From Teretinema sp942493045 (GTDB lineage: Bacteria; Spirochaetota; Spirochaetia; Treponematales; Treponemataceae), in assembly GCA_942493045.1 (NCBI GenBank), contig OW818665.1:1178001-1242000 (forward strand): a stretch of DNA of 64,000 nucleotides. The letters are read 5' to 3'. A program made the position numbers and the translations under genes. Every line of letters begins with the position of its first letter. Position 1 is the first letter of the stretch. Below, piece by piece: positions 30,411 through 37,578 of the stretch. Below the pieces are notes generated by a model. It did not search any database. It worked only from the letters and a program-made list of their open reading frames with translations, and had not been told where the DNA came from.

Positions 30411-31790
30411 ATGTCATCAATGTTTATAGTAATTATCTTTATTCTCGGTACGGGCGTCTCCATTCTACTGGTTTTTCTGATCAAATCCATCCTTGTACCG
30501 AAAAAAATGGCATCCATAGAAAAACTGCTGGTTTCCGGAAAAACCAGCCTGGCTATCCGCCTAACTAAAGCAATTATAGCACGAAATCCGCGTGATACCG
30601 AAGCCCGTTATCTGCTCGGCAGGGCCTATCTGGCCGATGGAAAACAGGAATTGGCGCTGATGGAACTCAAAGCGGTCAACGCCACCGCGATTTTCTCCAA
30701 AACCATGCCCGAACCGGCCTTCCGCAAGACTATTGCCCAGTTATACCTCAAATTCAACCAGCCGGATGAGGCGCTGAAAGAGTACCTGATGCTGATCAAG
30801 CTGGAACCCTTTCAGGCCGAGCACTATTTCAATGCCGCCACCCTTTTTGAACAGCGCGATATGAGCGATCAGGCTCTCAACTATTACCGCAAGGCCGTAG
30901 AAACCGACCCGAAGCATCCCTCCGCTCACGCCTCCCTCGGTCTGCTGTTGTATAAGAACAAACAAATGGCCGACGCGAAACAGGAAATCGCCATCGCGTT
31001 GAAACTTGATCCGAAAAACACTCAGGCCCTCTATTTTCAGGGAAAATTGCTGCGCGAAAGCCATGATTATGCCAATGCCCTGGCCGCCTTTGAAAAAGCG
31101 CTGCGTGACCCGGAACTCAAGCAGAAAAGCCTGATCGAACGGGGTTGCTGTTATTTGGAAGCCAACAGCACCGAGAAGGCCATCATCGAATTTGACCGGG
31201 CCATCAAGGCTTCCCGAGATGACGCTTCCAACGACACCCTTCACGCCCGCTATTTCCTGGCAACCTGCTACGAAAAGAACCGTGATATCGATCAAGCTAT
31301 CGATCAGTGGGAAAATATTTACAATAAAAAACGCAATTTCAGGGATGTCGGAGAAAAACTGTCCCAATACCAGGAGCTGCGTTCCAATGACAATATGAAA
31401 GAGTACCTGACCGCCGGTAAGGAAGAATTCTTCCGGATCTGCCGGGCGCTCACCAATGGCGCCCTGGAATTGACGGTCCGCGATATCCAGGAAACCCGCT
31501 GGGGCTGCTCGCTGATCGCGGTGGAAAACGATGCCGAAAAATGGCGCAATGTCCGAAAAATGCCCCGGCTGATTTTCTTTTACCGCGATCCCAACATGAT
31601 CGAAGACGCATTCCTGCGCGCCATGCAGGAAGACATGAAAAAACAGTCGGTCATTCGGGGCATAGTAATTACCAGTTCCGGCTTTACCCGCTCCGCCCTG
31701 GAGTTCGCCGATTCCCGCCCCCTTGAGCTGATCAACAAGGATAAGCTTGAACAGATGCTGACCGCTCCGGGAATTTTCGAAAAACGATAA
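30411..31790 (+). CDS. Membrane TPR protein with a degenerate Mrr-like nuclease domain
   Basis: 459 residues. An N-terminal membrane segment (FIVIIFILGTGVSILLVFLI) is followed by a cytoplasmic TPR array, about 40-320 (AIIARNPRDTEARYLLGRAY; AEHYFNAATLFEQRDMSDQA; PSAHASLGLLLYKNKQMADA; ALYFQGKLLRESHDYANALA). The C-terminal 120 residues have the layout of the Mrr restriction-endonuclease fold: RDIQETRWGCSLIAVE in the place of GxDLIA, PRLIFFYRD in the place of the (Q/E)xK strand, and RGIVITSSGFTRSALEFADS with PLELINKDKLEQML, which is the family's typical end. The catalytic Asp and Lys are absent, so it is probably not a nuclease but a binding module. Six bases before the phosphoesterase gene. Confidence 0.82.
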   Translation: MSSMFIVIIFILGTGVSILLVFLIKSILVPKKMASIEKLLVSGKTSLAIRLTKAIIARNPRDTEARYLLGRAYLADGKQELALMELKAVNATAIFSKTMPEPAFRKTIAQLYLKFNQPDEALKEYLMLIKLEPFQAEHYFNAATLFEQRDMSDQALNYYRKAVETDPKHPSAHASLGLLLYKNKQMADAKQEIAIALKLDPKNTQALYFQGKLLRESHDYANALAAFEKALRDPELKQKSLIERGCCYLEANSTEKAIIEFDRAIKASRDDASNDTLHARYFLATCYEKNRDIDQAIDQWENIYNKKRNFRDVGEKLSQYQELRSNDNMKEYLTAGKEEFFRICRALTNGALELTVRDIQETRWGCSLIAVENDAEKWRNVRKMPRLIFFYRDPNMIEDAFLRAMQEDMKKQSVIRGIVITSSGFTRSALEFADSRPLELINKDKLEQMLTAPGIFEKR

Positions 31791-31796
31791 GGCTGT

Positions 31797-32483
31797 ATGA
31801 AAATCCTCTGTGTTTCAGATCAGATTGACCCGCTGGTGTACAGCAGCAACATCAAGGAGCGATACCGGGATGTTGACATGGTGATATCCGCCGGCGATCT
31901 GCCCATGGAATACCTGGACTTTATCGTCTCGTCCCTGAATAAACCGCTGTATTTTGTATTCGGCAATCATAACCTGGACGAGTTTCATCTCTATCACCAA
32001 CTGCCCCCAGCGCACGCCGACAAACCCTATATCAGGGGCCTGTCAGCTCAGGAGCATTGCAGCCACGGAACGACTTATACGGGCTTTCGCGCTGGAAAAG
32101 AAGGCAATCTACTGATTGCGGGAGCTTCCGGCTCCATCTGGTACAATAACGGACTGAATCAATACACTGAAAACCAAATGTACCGCAAACTCCTGACCCT
32201 GATTCCGACGTTGCTCTGGAACCGCCTGCGGTACGGCAGATACCTGGATATCTTTGTGACACACGCCTCCCCCAAGGGTATCCACGACAAGGATGATCCC
32301 TGTCACCGCGGTTTTTCGGCCTTTCTCTGGTTTATGAAAACCTTCCGTCCGCGCTTCCTGATCCACGGACACATCCATCTCTATGATCTTCAGGCGGTTC
32401 GGGTTTCAAAGTACCTGGATACAACCGTCATCAATGCCTACAGCCATTATATTTTGGATACTGGAGAATACGTTCATGAATGA
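31797..32483 (+). CDS. Calcineurin-like metallophosphoesterase, atypical first motif
   Basis: 228 residues. Metal-site motifs: ILCVSDQID (usually D-x-H), VISAGDLP, FVFGNHNLDE, VTHASPKG and LIHGHIHLYD. The first motif lacks the usual His two residues after Asp (Ile stands there), the others are intact. Substrate cannot be told: nucleotide, cyclic nucleotide or phosphoprotein are all known in the superfamily. The start ATG has only a weak AAGG site and lies 6 bases after the TPR-Mrr gene, indicating coupling. The stop overlaps the ParB-like start by 8 bases. Confidence 0.87.
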   Translation: MKILCVSDQIDPLVYSSNIKERYRDVDMVISAGDLPMEYLDFIVSSLNKPLYFVFGNHNLDEFHLYHQLPPAHADKPYIRGLSAQEHCSHGTTYTGFRAGKEGNLLIAGASGSIWYNNGLNQYTENQMYRKLLTLIPTLLWNRLRYGRYLDIFVTHASPKGIHDKDDPCHRGFSAFLWFMKTFRPRFLIHGHIHLYDLQAVRVSKYLDTTVINAYSHYILDTGEYVHE

Positions 32484-33381
32484 TTACATCAAGCATCAGG
32501 CTGAAGAAGACTTCAACCGGGCCAGAAACAAGGCCTTACTCAATGAAATTCAAAATTTCCTGACGCCCGACAAGAAAAAATTACTATCATTTCACGATGT
32601 CAAAAAGATCCTCAAACCGCAAAACGAAGTATACGCCGGAATGAAAACAGTACCGATTGAACGGATAGTCGGCAGTGAAGGACGCTATCGGGATTTTGAC
32701 AATCACTTTTTCCCCCGCTCCAGCATACTCAAGGAGCGCTGGGAACGGGTTGATGAGGCCCATCTGAACGATGTCATTCTCCCGCCCATTCAACTCTATG
32801 AAATCGGCGGCCTCTATTTTGTGCGCGACGGAAACCACCGGGTCTCGGTAGCCAAGGCCCAGGGTGTGATGGATATCGACGCCGAGGTCATATCGCTGCA
32901 AAGCGAAATCAAGATCCGTGAAGGAACCGATCCGGCCAATATTCTCGACGAGGTAATCGATTATGAAAAAAGAGTGTTCTACTCCGAAACAGGCTTTGGC
33001 GATCTGACCGAATTCTGGGATCTGAATTTCTCCAGCACCGGCCAGTATGACGTCATCTATAATCACATACTGGTCCATAAATATTATATCAACGAAAACC
33101 AGGAAGCCGAGATTCCGTTCGAAGAAGCCGCGGTTTCCTGGTATAAGAATGTCTACCTGCCGGTCATCGGCGCGATCATCCGCTACCGCCTGGTAAAAAG
33201 ATTCCGGGGACGCACGTCCAGCGATCTGTACGTCTGGATAATCAAGCATTGGGACAATCTAAAAGGAAAATACGGAGTTGAATTCAGCCTGGATGAAGCC
33301 GCCCGGGACTTCTCGCGCAAAAAACCCTTCTCCAGGGTGGATTACCTGAAACTCTGGGTCAAAAGAATCTTTCAAACTTGA
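32476..33381 (+). CDS. ParB/Srx-type nuclease-fold protein
   Basis: 301 residues from ATG 32476, which overlaps the phosphoesterase stop; longer in-frame starts would lie deep in that gene. Residues about 55-135 contain a ParB N-terminal-like core: VPIERIVGSEGRYRDFDNHF, LPPIQLYEIGGLYFVRDGNH and RVSVAKAQGVMDIDAEVI. The G-N-H-R-V-x-x-A block is the nucleotide-binding/box II motif of ParB, Srx and related proteins. There is no helix-turn-helix as in chromosomal ParB, and the C-terminal 160 residues (DEVIDYEKRVFYSETGFG, AAVSWYKNVYLPVIGAIIRY) are unknown to me. It may use the CTPase or kinase-like fold for signalling rather than partition. Confidence 0.82.
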   Translation: MNDYIKHQAEEDFNRARNKALLNEIQNFLTPDKKKLLSFHDVKKILKPQNEVYAGMKTVPIERIVGSEGRYRDFDNHFFPRSSILKERWERVDEAHLNDVILPPIQLYEIGGLYFVRDGNHRVSVAKAQGVMDIDAEVISLQSEIKIREGTDPANILDEVIDYEKRVFYSETGFGDLTEFWDLNFSSTGQYDVIYNHILVHKYYINENQEAEIPFEEAAVSWYKNVYLPVIGAIIRYRLVKRFRGRTSSDLYVWIIKHWDNLKGKYGVEFSLDEAARDFSRKKPFSRVDYLKLWVKRIFQT

Positions 33382-33406
33382 CGACACCTGCTTTCAATGC
33401 TAAACT
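33378..33406 (+). promoter_or_regulatory. Promoter of the partner-switching module, probable leaderless start
   Basis: TTGACG (33378-33383), 17-base spacer, TAAACT (33401-33406), 8 bases, ATG 33415. The -35 box overlaps the end of the ParB-like gene. Confidence 0.7.
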
Positions 33407-33414
33407 TAAGTACA

Positions 33415-35058
33415 ATGCAAACAGCACTTCTTGATTCATTCGCGGTTATTCCGTTGGCTGCCAGTTTTCTGGTACAGGGTATTTCTTTCATTTTTCTTTT
33501 CCGTATCAATAAAAATCACCCTGATAAAATTACCCCGGGCTTCCTGAGTGTTTCTATCGCCGCGCTGGTAATAGTAGCGCTCTGCACGCTGGCCGCGCTT
33601 TTTGTGCCCAGCATGCTGATCTACGCCGGTGGTGTATTCCTGGCCTCCCTGCTGGTGCTGATACTTTGCATCATGGTCTTCACCCGGCCGATTCCTGCTG
33701 CAGAGGTACAGACCAGCCCGGAAATCGCCGAAGTAACCGCGGTAGAAACTGAAGACCCCCTGGTGGAAATCGGCAAAGAATTCCTTACCCATGTAGCTGA
33801 GTCCCTGACCGGAGAGATCAACCTGGTGCGTCTGCTGGACTACGTCAACGACACTATGAAAAAGCACACCAACGCCGACGGCGGCGTGGTTTTTCTGGCT
33901 GACGACTTTGAAGACATTATCAACGCAAAATCTTTTTCCGGCCAATTTCCTCCGCCGTATAAGCTTCCGGGAGATTTACCGCATAAACCTGTCCGGGTAG
34001 AAACCAATTTCCGTTACGTGCAGTTTAATCTGGGGGAAACCATCTTCGGTGAGGTAGCCGCCAGCGGTAAACCGCAGCTGATAATCAACGGACAAACCGA
34101 TAAACGCATTTATACAAACGGCCCGGAAGATTTCCTTAAACCAGGCAGCTATATTATTGTGCCGCTGATGGTTAAGGATCGCGTAGTCGGCGTTTCCGGA
34201 GTTGCCCGCCTGCCGGCCAACGAACCATTTAGCCAGGATGATTTCAGGATTGCCCAGGTATTGGCTAACTACAGCGGTTCGGCCATCAATAATGTGTACG
34301 CCGTACAGGAAATTCTGGAGCATGCCGATCTGGAGCGCGAGGCGAGCATCGCCTCCAAAATACAGAAAACCCTGCATCCCAAACGCTTACCCGAACTCCC
34401 GGAAGTCGGTTTCGGATCATTTTTTAACTCGACCAAGGGTGTCTGCGGCGATTATTTCGATATTATCCTGGCCCGCCGGGATCGCATTGCACTGGCCGTT
34501 GCCGACGTAGCCGGCAAGGGCATTCAGTCCAGCATGGTAATGATCATGCTGCGCTCCATTCTGCACCTGGTAACCAATACCACCAAAACGGCAGCCACCA
34601 TTCTGGATTGGGTCAATAAGGGTATTACAGGTAAAATCGATCTGGATCACTATGCTACCCTGGCTTTTTTAACCTATAATTCCTCGGAGCATTCAATTGA
34701 GTTTGCCACAGCCGGACACGTACCGATGCTGCTCTGGCGTGAAAATAAGGGTGCGATAGAGCGTATTTCCCAGAAAACAGACCCGATCGGCGTTGAACGC
34801 AACTCCGAATACCAGGATTTAAAGTTGACAGTATCCAAAGGAGATATTATTATTCTGTATACTGACGGTTTAATTGAAGCTTTAAATCGTGAGGGTAAAC
34901 AGTACGGTATAGAAACGCTTTCAACGGTGGTTAAAGAGCATCATAACTCATCGGCTAAAGAAATCGCGAATGAAGTTAAGCATAACATTCAAGCTTTTGT
35001 CGGATCTGCCAGCCTTCATGACGATCAGACGCTTGTAATCATGAAGATCAAGGTGTAA
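33415..35058 (+). CDS. RsbU-like PP2C phosphatase with membrane and GAF domains
   Basis: 547 residues. Three N-terminal membrane segments (SFAVIPLAASFLVQGISFIF; VSIAALVIVALCTLAALFV; YAGGVFLASLLVLILCIMVF), a GAF domain about 115-295 (LLDYVNDTMKKHTNADGGVV, LKPGSYIIVPLMVKDRVVGV), a short signalling helix, then a SpoIIE/PP2C domain: GVCGDYFDIILARRDRIALA, VADVAGKGIQSSM, ATLAFLTYNSSEHSIEFATA, GHVPMLLWR and IILYTDGLIEALN, with the metal-binding aspartates. It should dephosphorylate the STAS protein encoded next. An alternative ATG at 33397 lies upstream of the -10 box and is rejected. Confidence 0.94.
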   Translation: MQTALLDSFAVIPLAASFLVQGISFIFLFRINKNHPDKITPGFLSVSIAALVIVALCTLAALFVPSMLIYAGGVFLASLLVLILCIMVFTRPIPAAEVQTSPEIAEVTAVETEDPLVEIGKEFLTHVAESLTGEINLVRLLDYVNDTMKKHTNADGGVVFLADDFEDIINAKSFSGQFPPPYKLPGDLPHKPVRVETNFRYVQFNLGETIFGEVAASGKPQLIINGQTDKRIYTNGPEDFLKPGSYIIVPLMVKDRVVGVSGVARLPANEPFSQDDFRIAQVLANYSGSAINNVYAVQEILEHADLEREASIASKIQKTLHPKRLPELPEVGFGSFFNSTKGVCGDYFDIILARRDRIALAVADVAGKGIQSSMVMIMLRSILHLVTNTTKTAATILDWVNKGITGKIDLDHYATLAFLTYNSSEHSIEFATAGHVPMLLWRENKGAIERISQKTDPIGVERNSEYQDLKLTVSKGDIIILYTDGLIEALNREGKQYGIETLSTVVKEHHNSSAKEIANEVKHNIQAFVGSASLHDDQTLVIMKIKV

Positions 35059-35083
35059 CAAAAGGGAAAGGAGCAGCAGCAGT

Positions 35084-35422
35084 ATGGAACTTAAAATCAG
35101 GAAAAACGGGGAAGTTTACATAATCGATGTAAACGGTGAAATGGACCTGTACAACTCTTATAAATTGAAGGAACTGGTAATGAAGATGCTGGAGAAGAAT
35201 GTCCAGTCCTTTATTATCAACCTGGAACAGGTCGATTATATCGACTCCTCCGGTATCGGCGCCTTGATTTATATTTGTTCTACCATCAAAAAGATGAACC
35301 TGAAGTTGGCAATTACCAACATCCATGGTTCAGTAAAAAAGGTTATCGAACTGACCAAATTAATGGGGTATTTTCCTATCACCAATAGCATCGAGGAAGC
35401 CCTCCAGCAGATGGAAGGCTAA
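35084..35422 (+). CDS. STAS-domain anti-sigma factor antagonist
   Basis: 112 residues, one STAS domain: VYIIDVNGEMDLYNSYKLKE, FIINLEQVDYIDSSGIGALI with the phosphorylatable Ser in DSSGIG near residue 57, and KLMGYFPITNSIEEAL. In its dephosphorylated form such a protein binds the partner kinase. AAAGGAG is placed 11 bases before the ATG. Between the phosphatase and the kinase gene, the usual order of partner-switching modules. Confidence 0.95.
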   Translation: MELKIRKNGEVYIIDVNGEMDLYNSYKLKELVMKMLEKNVQSFIINLEQVDYIDSSGIGALIYICSTIKKMNLKLAITNIHGSVKKVIELTKLMGYFPITNSIEEALQQMEG

Positions 35423-35446
35423 GAACGTACCGAGGAGAGCTTGCAG

Positions 35447-36001
35447 ATGAATATGATAGTAAAAGAGCTGAGAGCAGATGGGAATGATCCCTTATTTGAC
35501 AAGACTAATATGCTTTACAAGGAATTTCCCTCGGACTTCCGTCAAATACGTTATTTTACCCTTTTAATCGTGCAATCCGCTCCGCTGGAGATCAAAGAGA
35601 TCAATCTGCTGGAACAGCAGATCAGCGAAATTATCAAGAACGCCGTAAAACACGGAAACGACTGCGATATTAATAAAAAGGTACGGGTGTGGTATTCATT
35701 CAGCTCTACACACGCTCATTTGATTGTAGAAGACGAAGGAACCGGTTTTAAGGATCTGGATAAATGGAACGAATTTAACCGCCGGCGTCTGGAATGCCTG
35801 TATCAGCAGGATTTTGAACACCTGGGATCATTTGTGTCTTTCAGAACCGAGCGCAGTGATGAACAGGACGGTGGTAATGCCCTCTTTGCCGCTCTGGAAT
35901 ACTGGAATGGCGGCTTTGTGTATAATGAGAAACGAAACGGTGTGGCAATGCTTAAGAAATATCCGCAGCGACGCCATGGCATATCGATAGACGGAGAATA
36001 A
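35447..36001 (+). CDS. RsbW/SpoIIAB-like ATPase (anti-sigma/serine kinase type)
   Basis: 184 residues from ATG 35447 (GAGGAG ten bases upstream; the TTG six bases earlier is closer but less likely). HATPase_c features: N box EQQISEIIKNAVKHGND near 60 and G1 box IVEDEGTGF near 95. The G2 box is poor (EQDGGNALFAALEYW instead of a GxGL pattern), which leaves ATP-lid function uncertain. RsbW-type proteins phosphorylate the STAS partner or hold a sigma factor. No sigma gene lies here, so the output target is unknown; a chemotaxis or cyclase target is possible. Confidence 0.87.
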   Translation: MNMIVKELRADGNDPLFDKTNMLYKEFPSDFRQIRYFTLLIVQSAPLEIKEINLLEQQISEIIKNAVKHGNDCDINKKVRVWYSFSSTHAHLIVEDEGTGFKDLDKWNEFNRRRLECLYQQDFEHLGSFVSFRTERSDEQDGGNALFAALEYWNGGFVYNEKRNGVAMLKKYPQRRHGISIDGE

Positions 36002-36018
36002 TCCGATCTATTCAAAAG

Positions 36019-36049
36019 AACCGTCCCTCACCGGGCGGTTTTTTTTTAT
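36019..36049 (+). terminator. Terminator of the partner-switching operon
   Basis: AACCGTCC and GGGCGGTT form an 8-bp stem (one G-U pair) followed by T9. It lies 10 bases before the end of a convergent gene. Confidence 0.92.
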
Positions 36050-36058
36050 TTAAAATGA

Positions 36059-36886
36059 TTAAAGATAGGGTGTAGCGTAAATCTTCTCAAATAAATAGCG
36101 TTTATCCTCTTCGCAGGCCGCGCCCATATCAAAAACACTCAGTGTGGTAGAGCGATCGGAAATCATCGAAACAAAAGGAATCGGACACTGAATAAAGCGA
36201 TTGCTGAACTGTAACTCCAGTTGGTTTCCGGCATTCTTCAAATCCGACAGCTCCCCGCGCGAACCCAACAGCAGCCACTGATGATCAACATGCAGAAGAT
36301 GAGCCCGCTCTTTTATGGTAGGAACTGCTACAGCGGCCGAACGGACTGCTTCCAGATAGCAGGCCGCGCGAATTTGTACCGGTGAATGGGCGGCCAGTTG
36401 ATCGCGGGCAGAACCGGTTGGAAAAGCACGGGACACTAATTTCTGTAATATCAGAGACAAAACCGGGTTATCAACCGCGGGAAGCAGACTGAGGGTATCG
36501 GTTGGGAATTCACTTAAGGCTCTGGCTTCAGTAGGAACGCCTTTGGCAGGGAGCAGACGGCAGGAAGTTACTCCGGAAACAGACACACTCTGATCATGTT
36601 TGCTGATTGCGTCCGGTAAAACAAAACGGCTGCCTGTATCCTGTTTTTCGATTTGAATAACCGCGGTATAAGAGCGACCCCGGACTGAAAAGAACAATGA
36701 ACAGCTGGTTTTCGGAAGATTGACAGAAGGTTCGAGCTGTATATGGGTGCCGAAGACGTCAGAGTGCCATTGCGATGGGTCTATTAAAAATATTGTGCCG
36801 CAATTGAGTATTTCCAGAGACGGCTTTGCGGCAAGCAGCTCGCGCAGCACATATTCACGTTCAATGCGCGATAACTGCAGCTTCAT
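36059..36886 (-). CDS. Unknown protein, 275 residues
   Basis: I do not recognise the family. No signal peptide or membrane segment; the protein is probably cytoplasmic, with beta-rich stretches (LEILNCGTIFLIDPS; CSLFFSVRGRSYTAVIQIEK; QLELQFSNRFIQCPIPFVSM). The end region has a faint PilZ-like look but lacks the RxxxR and DxSxxG motifs, so I do not call it. The start ATG 36886 has TGGAAAG just upstream and overlaps the preceding gene by 26 bases, so the two are coupled. It may act on the exported product of that gene or report its state, but this is only context. Confidence 0.75.
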   Translation of the reverse strand: MKLQLSRIEREYVLRELLAAKPSLEILNCGTIFLIDPSQWHSDVFGTHIQLEPSVNLPKTSCSLFFSVRGRSYTAVIQIEKQDTGSRFVLPDAISKHDQSVSVSGVTSCRLLPAKGVPTEARALSEFPTDTLSLLPAVDNPVLSLILQKLVSRAFPTGSARDQLAAHSPVQIRAACYLEAVRSAAVAVPTIKERAHLLHVDHQWLLLGSRGELSDLKNAGNQLELQFSNRFIQCPIPFVSMISDRSTTLSVFDMGAACEEDKRYLFEKIYATPYL

Positions 36887-37481
36887 AACTTTCCACATCA
36901 AAAATTATTTCCCGGATTGTCCATTGCGAACCCTCGGCCCGCAAAAATACTTTCAGAAAAACAGGTAAAGCGGCGGTGCCGGAGCCAGTGGTAATCCGGT
37001 ATGTTACTTCCGCCATATCCGATTCGGACATGAGCGGCTTACTGAAATATACGGTTTTTACCTCTCCAAGCAGGGACAGACGATAGACTAAAACGCTCTG
37101 GATATAGGGTTTCCCGGTCTGAAAAAGGCTGGCCTTAAGCAGAGCTCCTGAAACAAGACCGGAGGATAGCTGATCCAAAACATTCAGCAGCTGAGGATGC
37201 ACCCCGGTGTAATTAAGCGGGCCCAAGCCTTTCAATTGGGGATAAAGCGCGGTAGCGCTGTCCGGCCGGGCTGTCGTCATAAAACTCTCATTACCGCCTG
37301 GTAGGGCCCGGCCGGGAATCTCCCGAATTTCAGGCAGATCAGGAGCCGCCGCCCAGGGGGTCTCCATGAATAACCGCTCAGCCCGACCCCGAATAGTCTC
37401 GGCCGTCGCAAAAATACTGAGAAACACAAAAATTAAGAGAGAGATAAAAAGAACTTTTTTTCTTCTACAAAAGCAGCACAT
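36861..37481 (-). CDS. Exported protein of unknown function
   Basis: 206 residues from ATG 37481. The N-terminus MCCFCRRKKVLFISLLIFVF is a signal peptide or membrane anchor with an unusual triple-Cys start, cleaved perhaps after ATA. The mature part has no domain I recognise; YTGVHPQLLNVLDQLSSGLV and PFSKP-like strands suggest a compact alpha/beta periplasmic fold, and the C-terminus WTIREIIFDVESYE resembles ends of NTF2-like or lipoprotein-carrier domains. The start is fixed by a TTGTCC-18-TATAGT promoter ending 7 bases before the ATG, with no ribosome site. Confidence 0.78.
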   Translation of the reverse strand: MCCFCRRKKVLFISLLIFVFLSIFATAETIRGRAERLFMETPWAAAPDLPEIREIPGRALPGGNESFMTTARPDSATALYPQLKGLGPLNYTGVHPQLLNVLDQLSSGLVSGALLKASLFQTGKPYIQSVLVYRLSLLGEVKTVYFSKPLMSESDMAEVTYRITTGSGTAALPVFLKVFLRAEGSQWTIREIIFDVESYEAAVIAH

Positions 37482-37488
37482 TGAGTAA

Positions 37489-37518
37489 ACTATACCACAA
37501 AGCAATGTTACTGGACAA
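37489..37518 (-). promoter_or_regulatory. Promoter of the unknown pair, probable leaderless start
   Basis: Minus strand TTGTCC (37513-37518), 18-base spacer, TATAGT (37489-37494), 7 bases, ATG 37481. Confidence 0.7.
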
Positions 37519-37578
37519 TCTTGAAGTATCAATATAAAGTAAGCTCAAGAATTTTTTAATGAATACTGGAGAATTAGT

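Noticed and set aside
36059..36400. PilZ domain in the unknown protein
   Set aside because: The RxxxR and (D/N)xSxxG motifs needed for c-di-GMP binding are absent.
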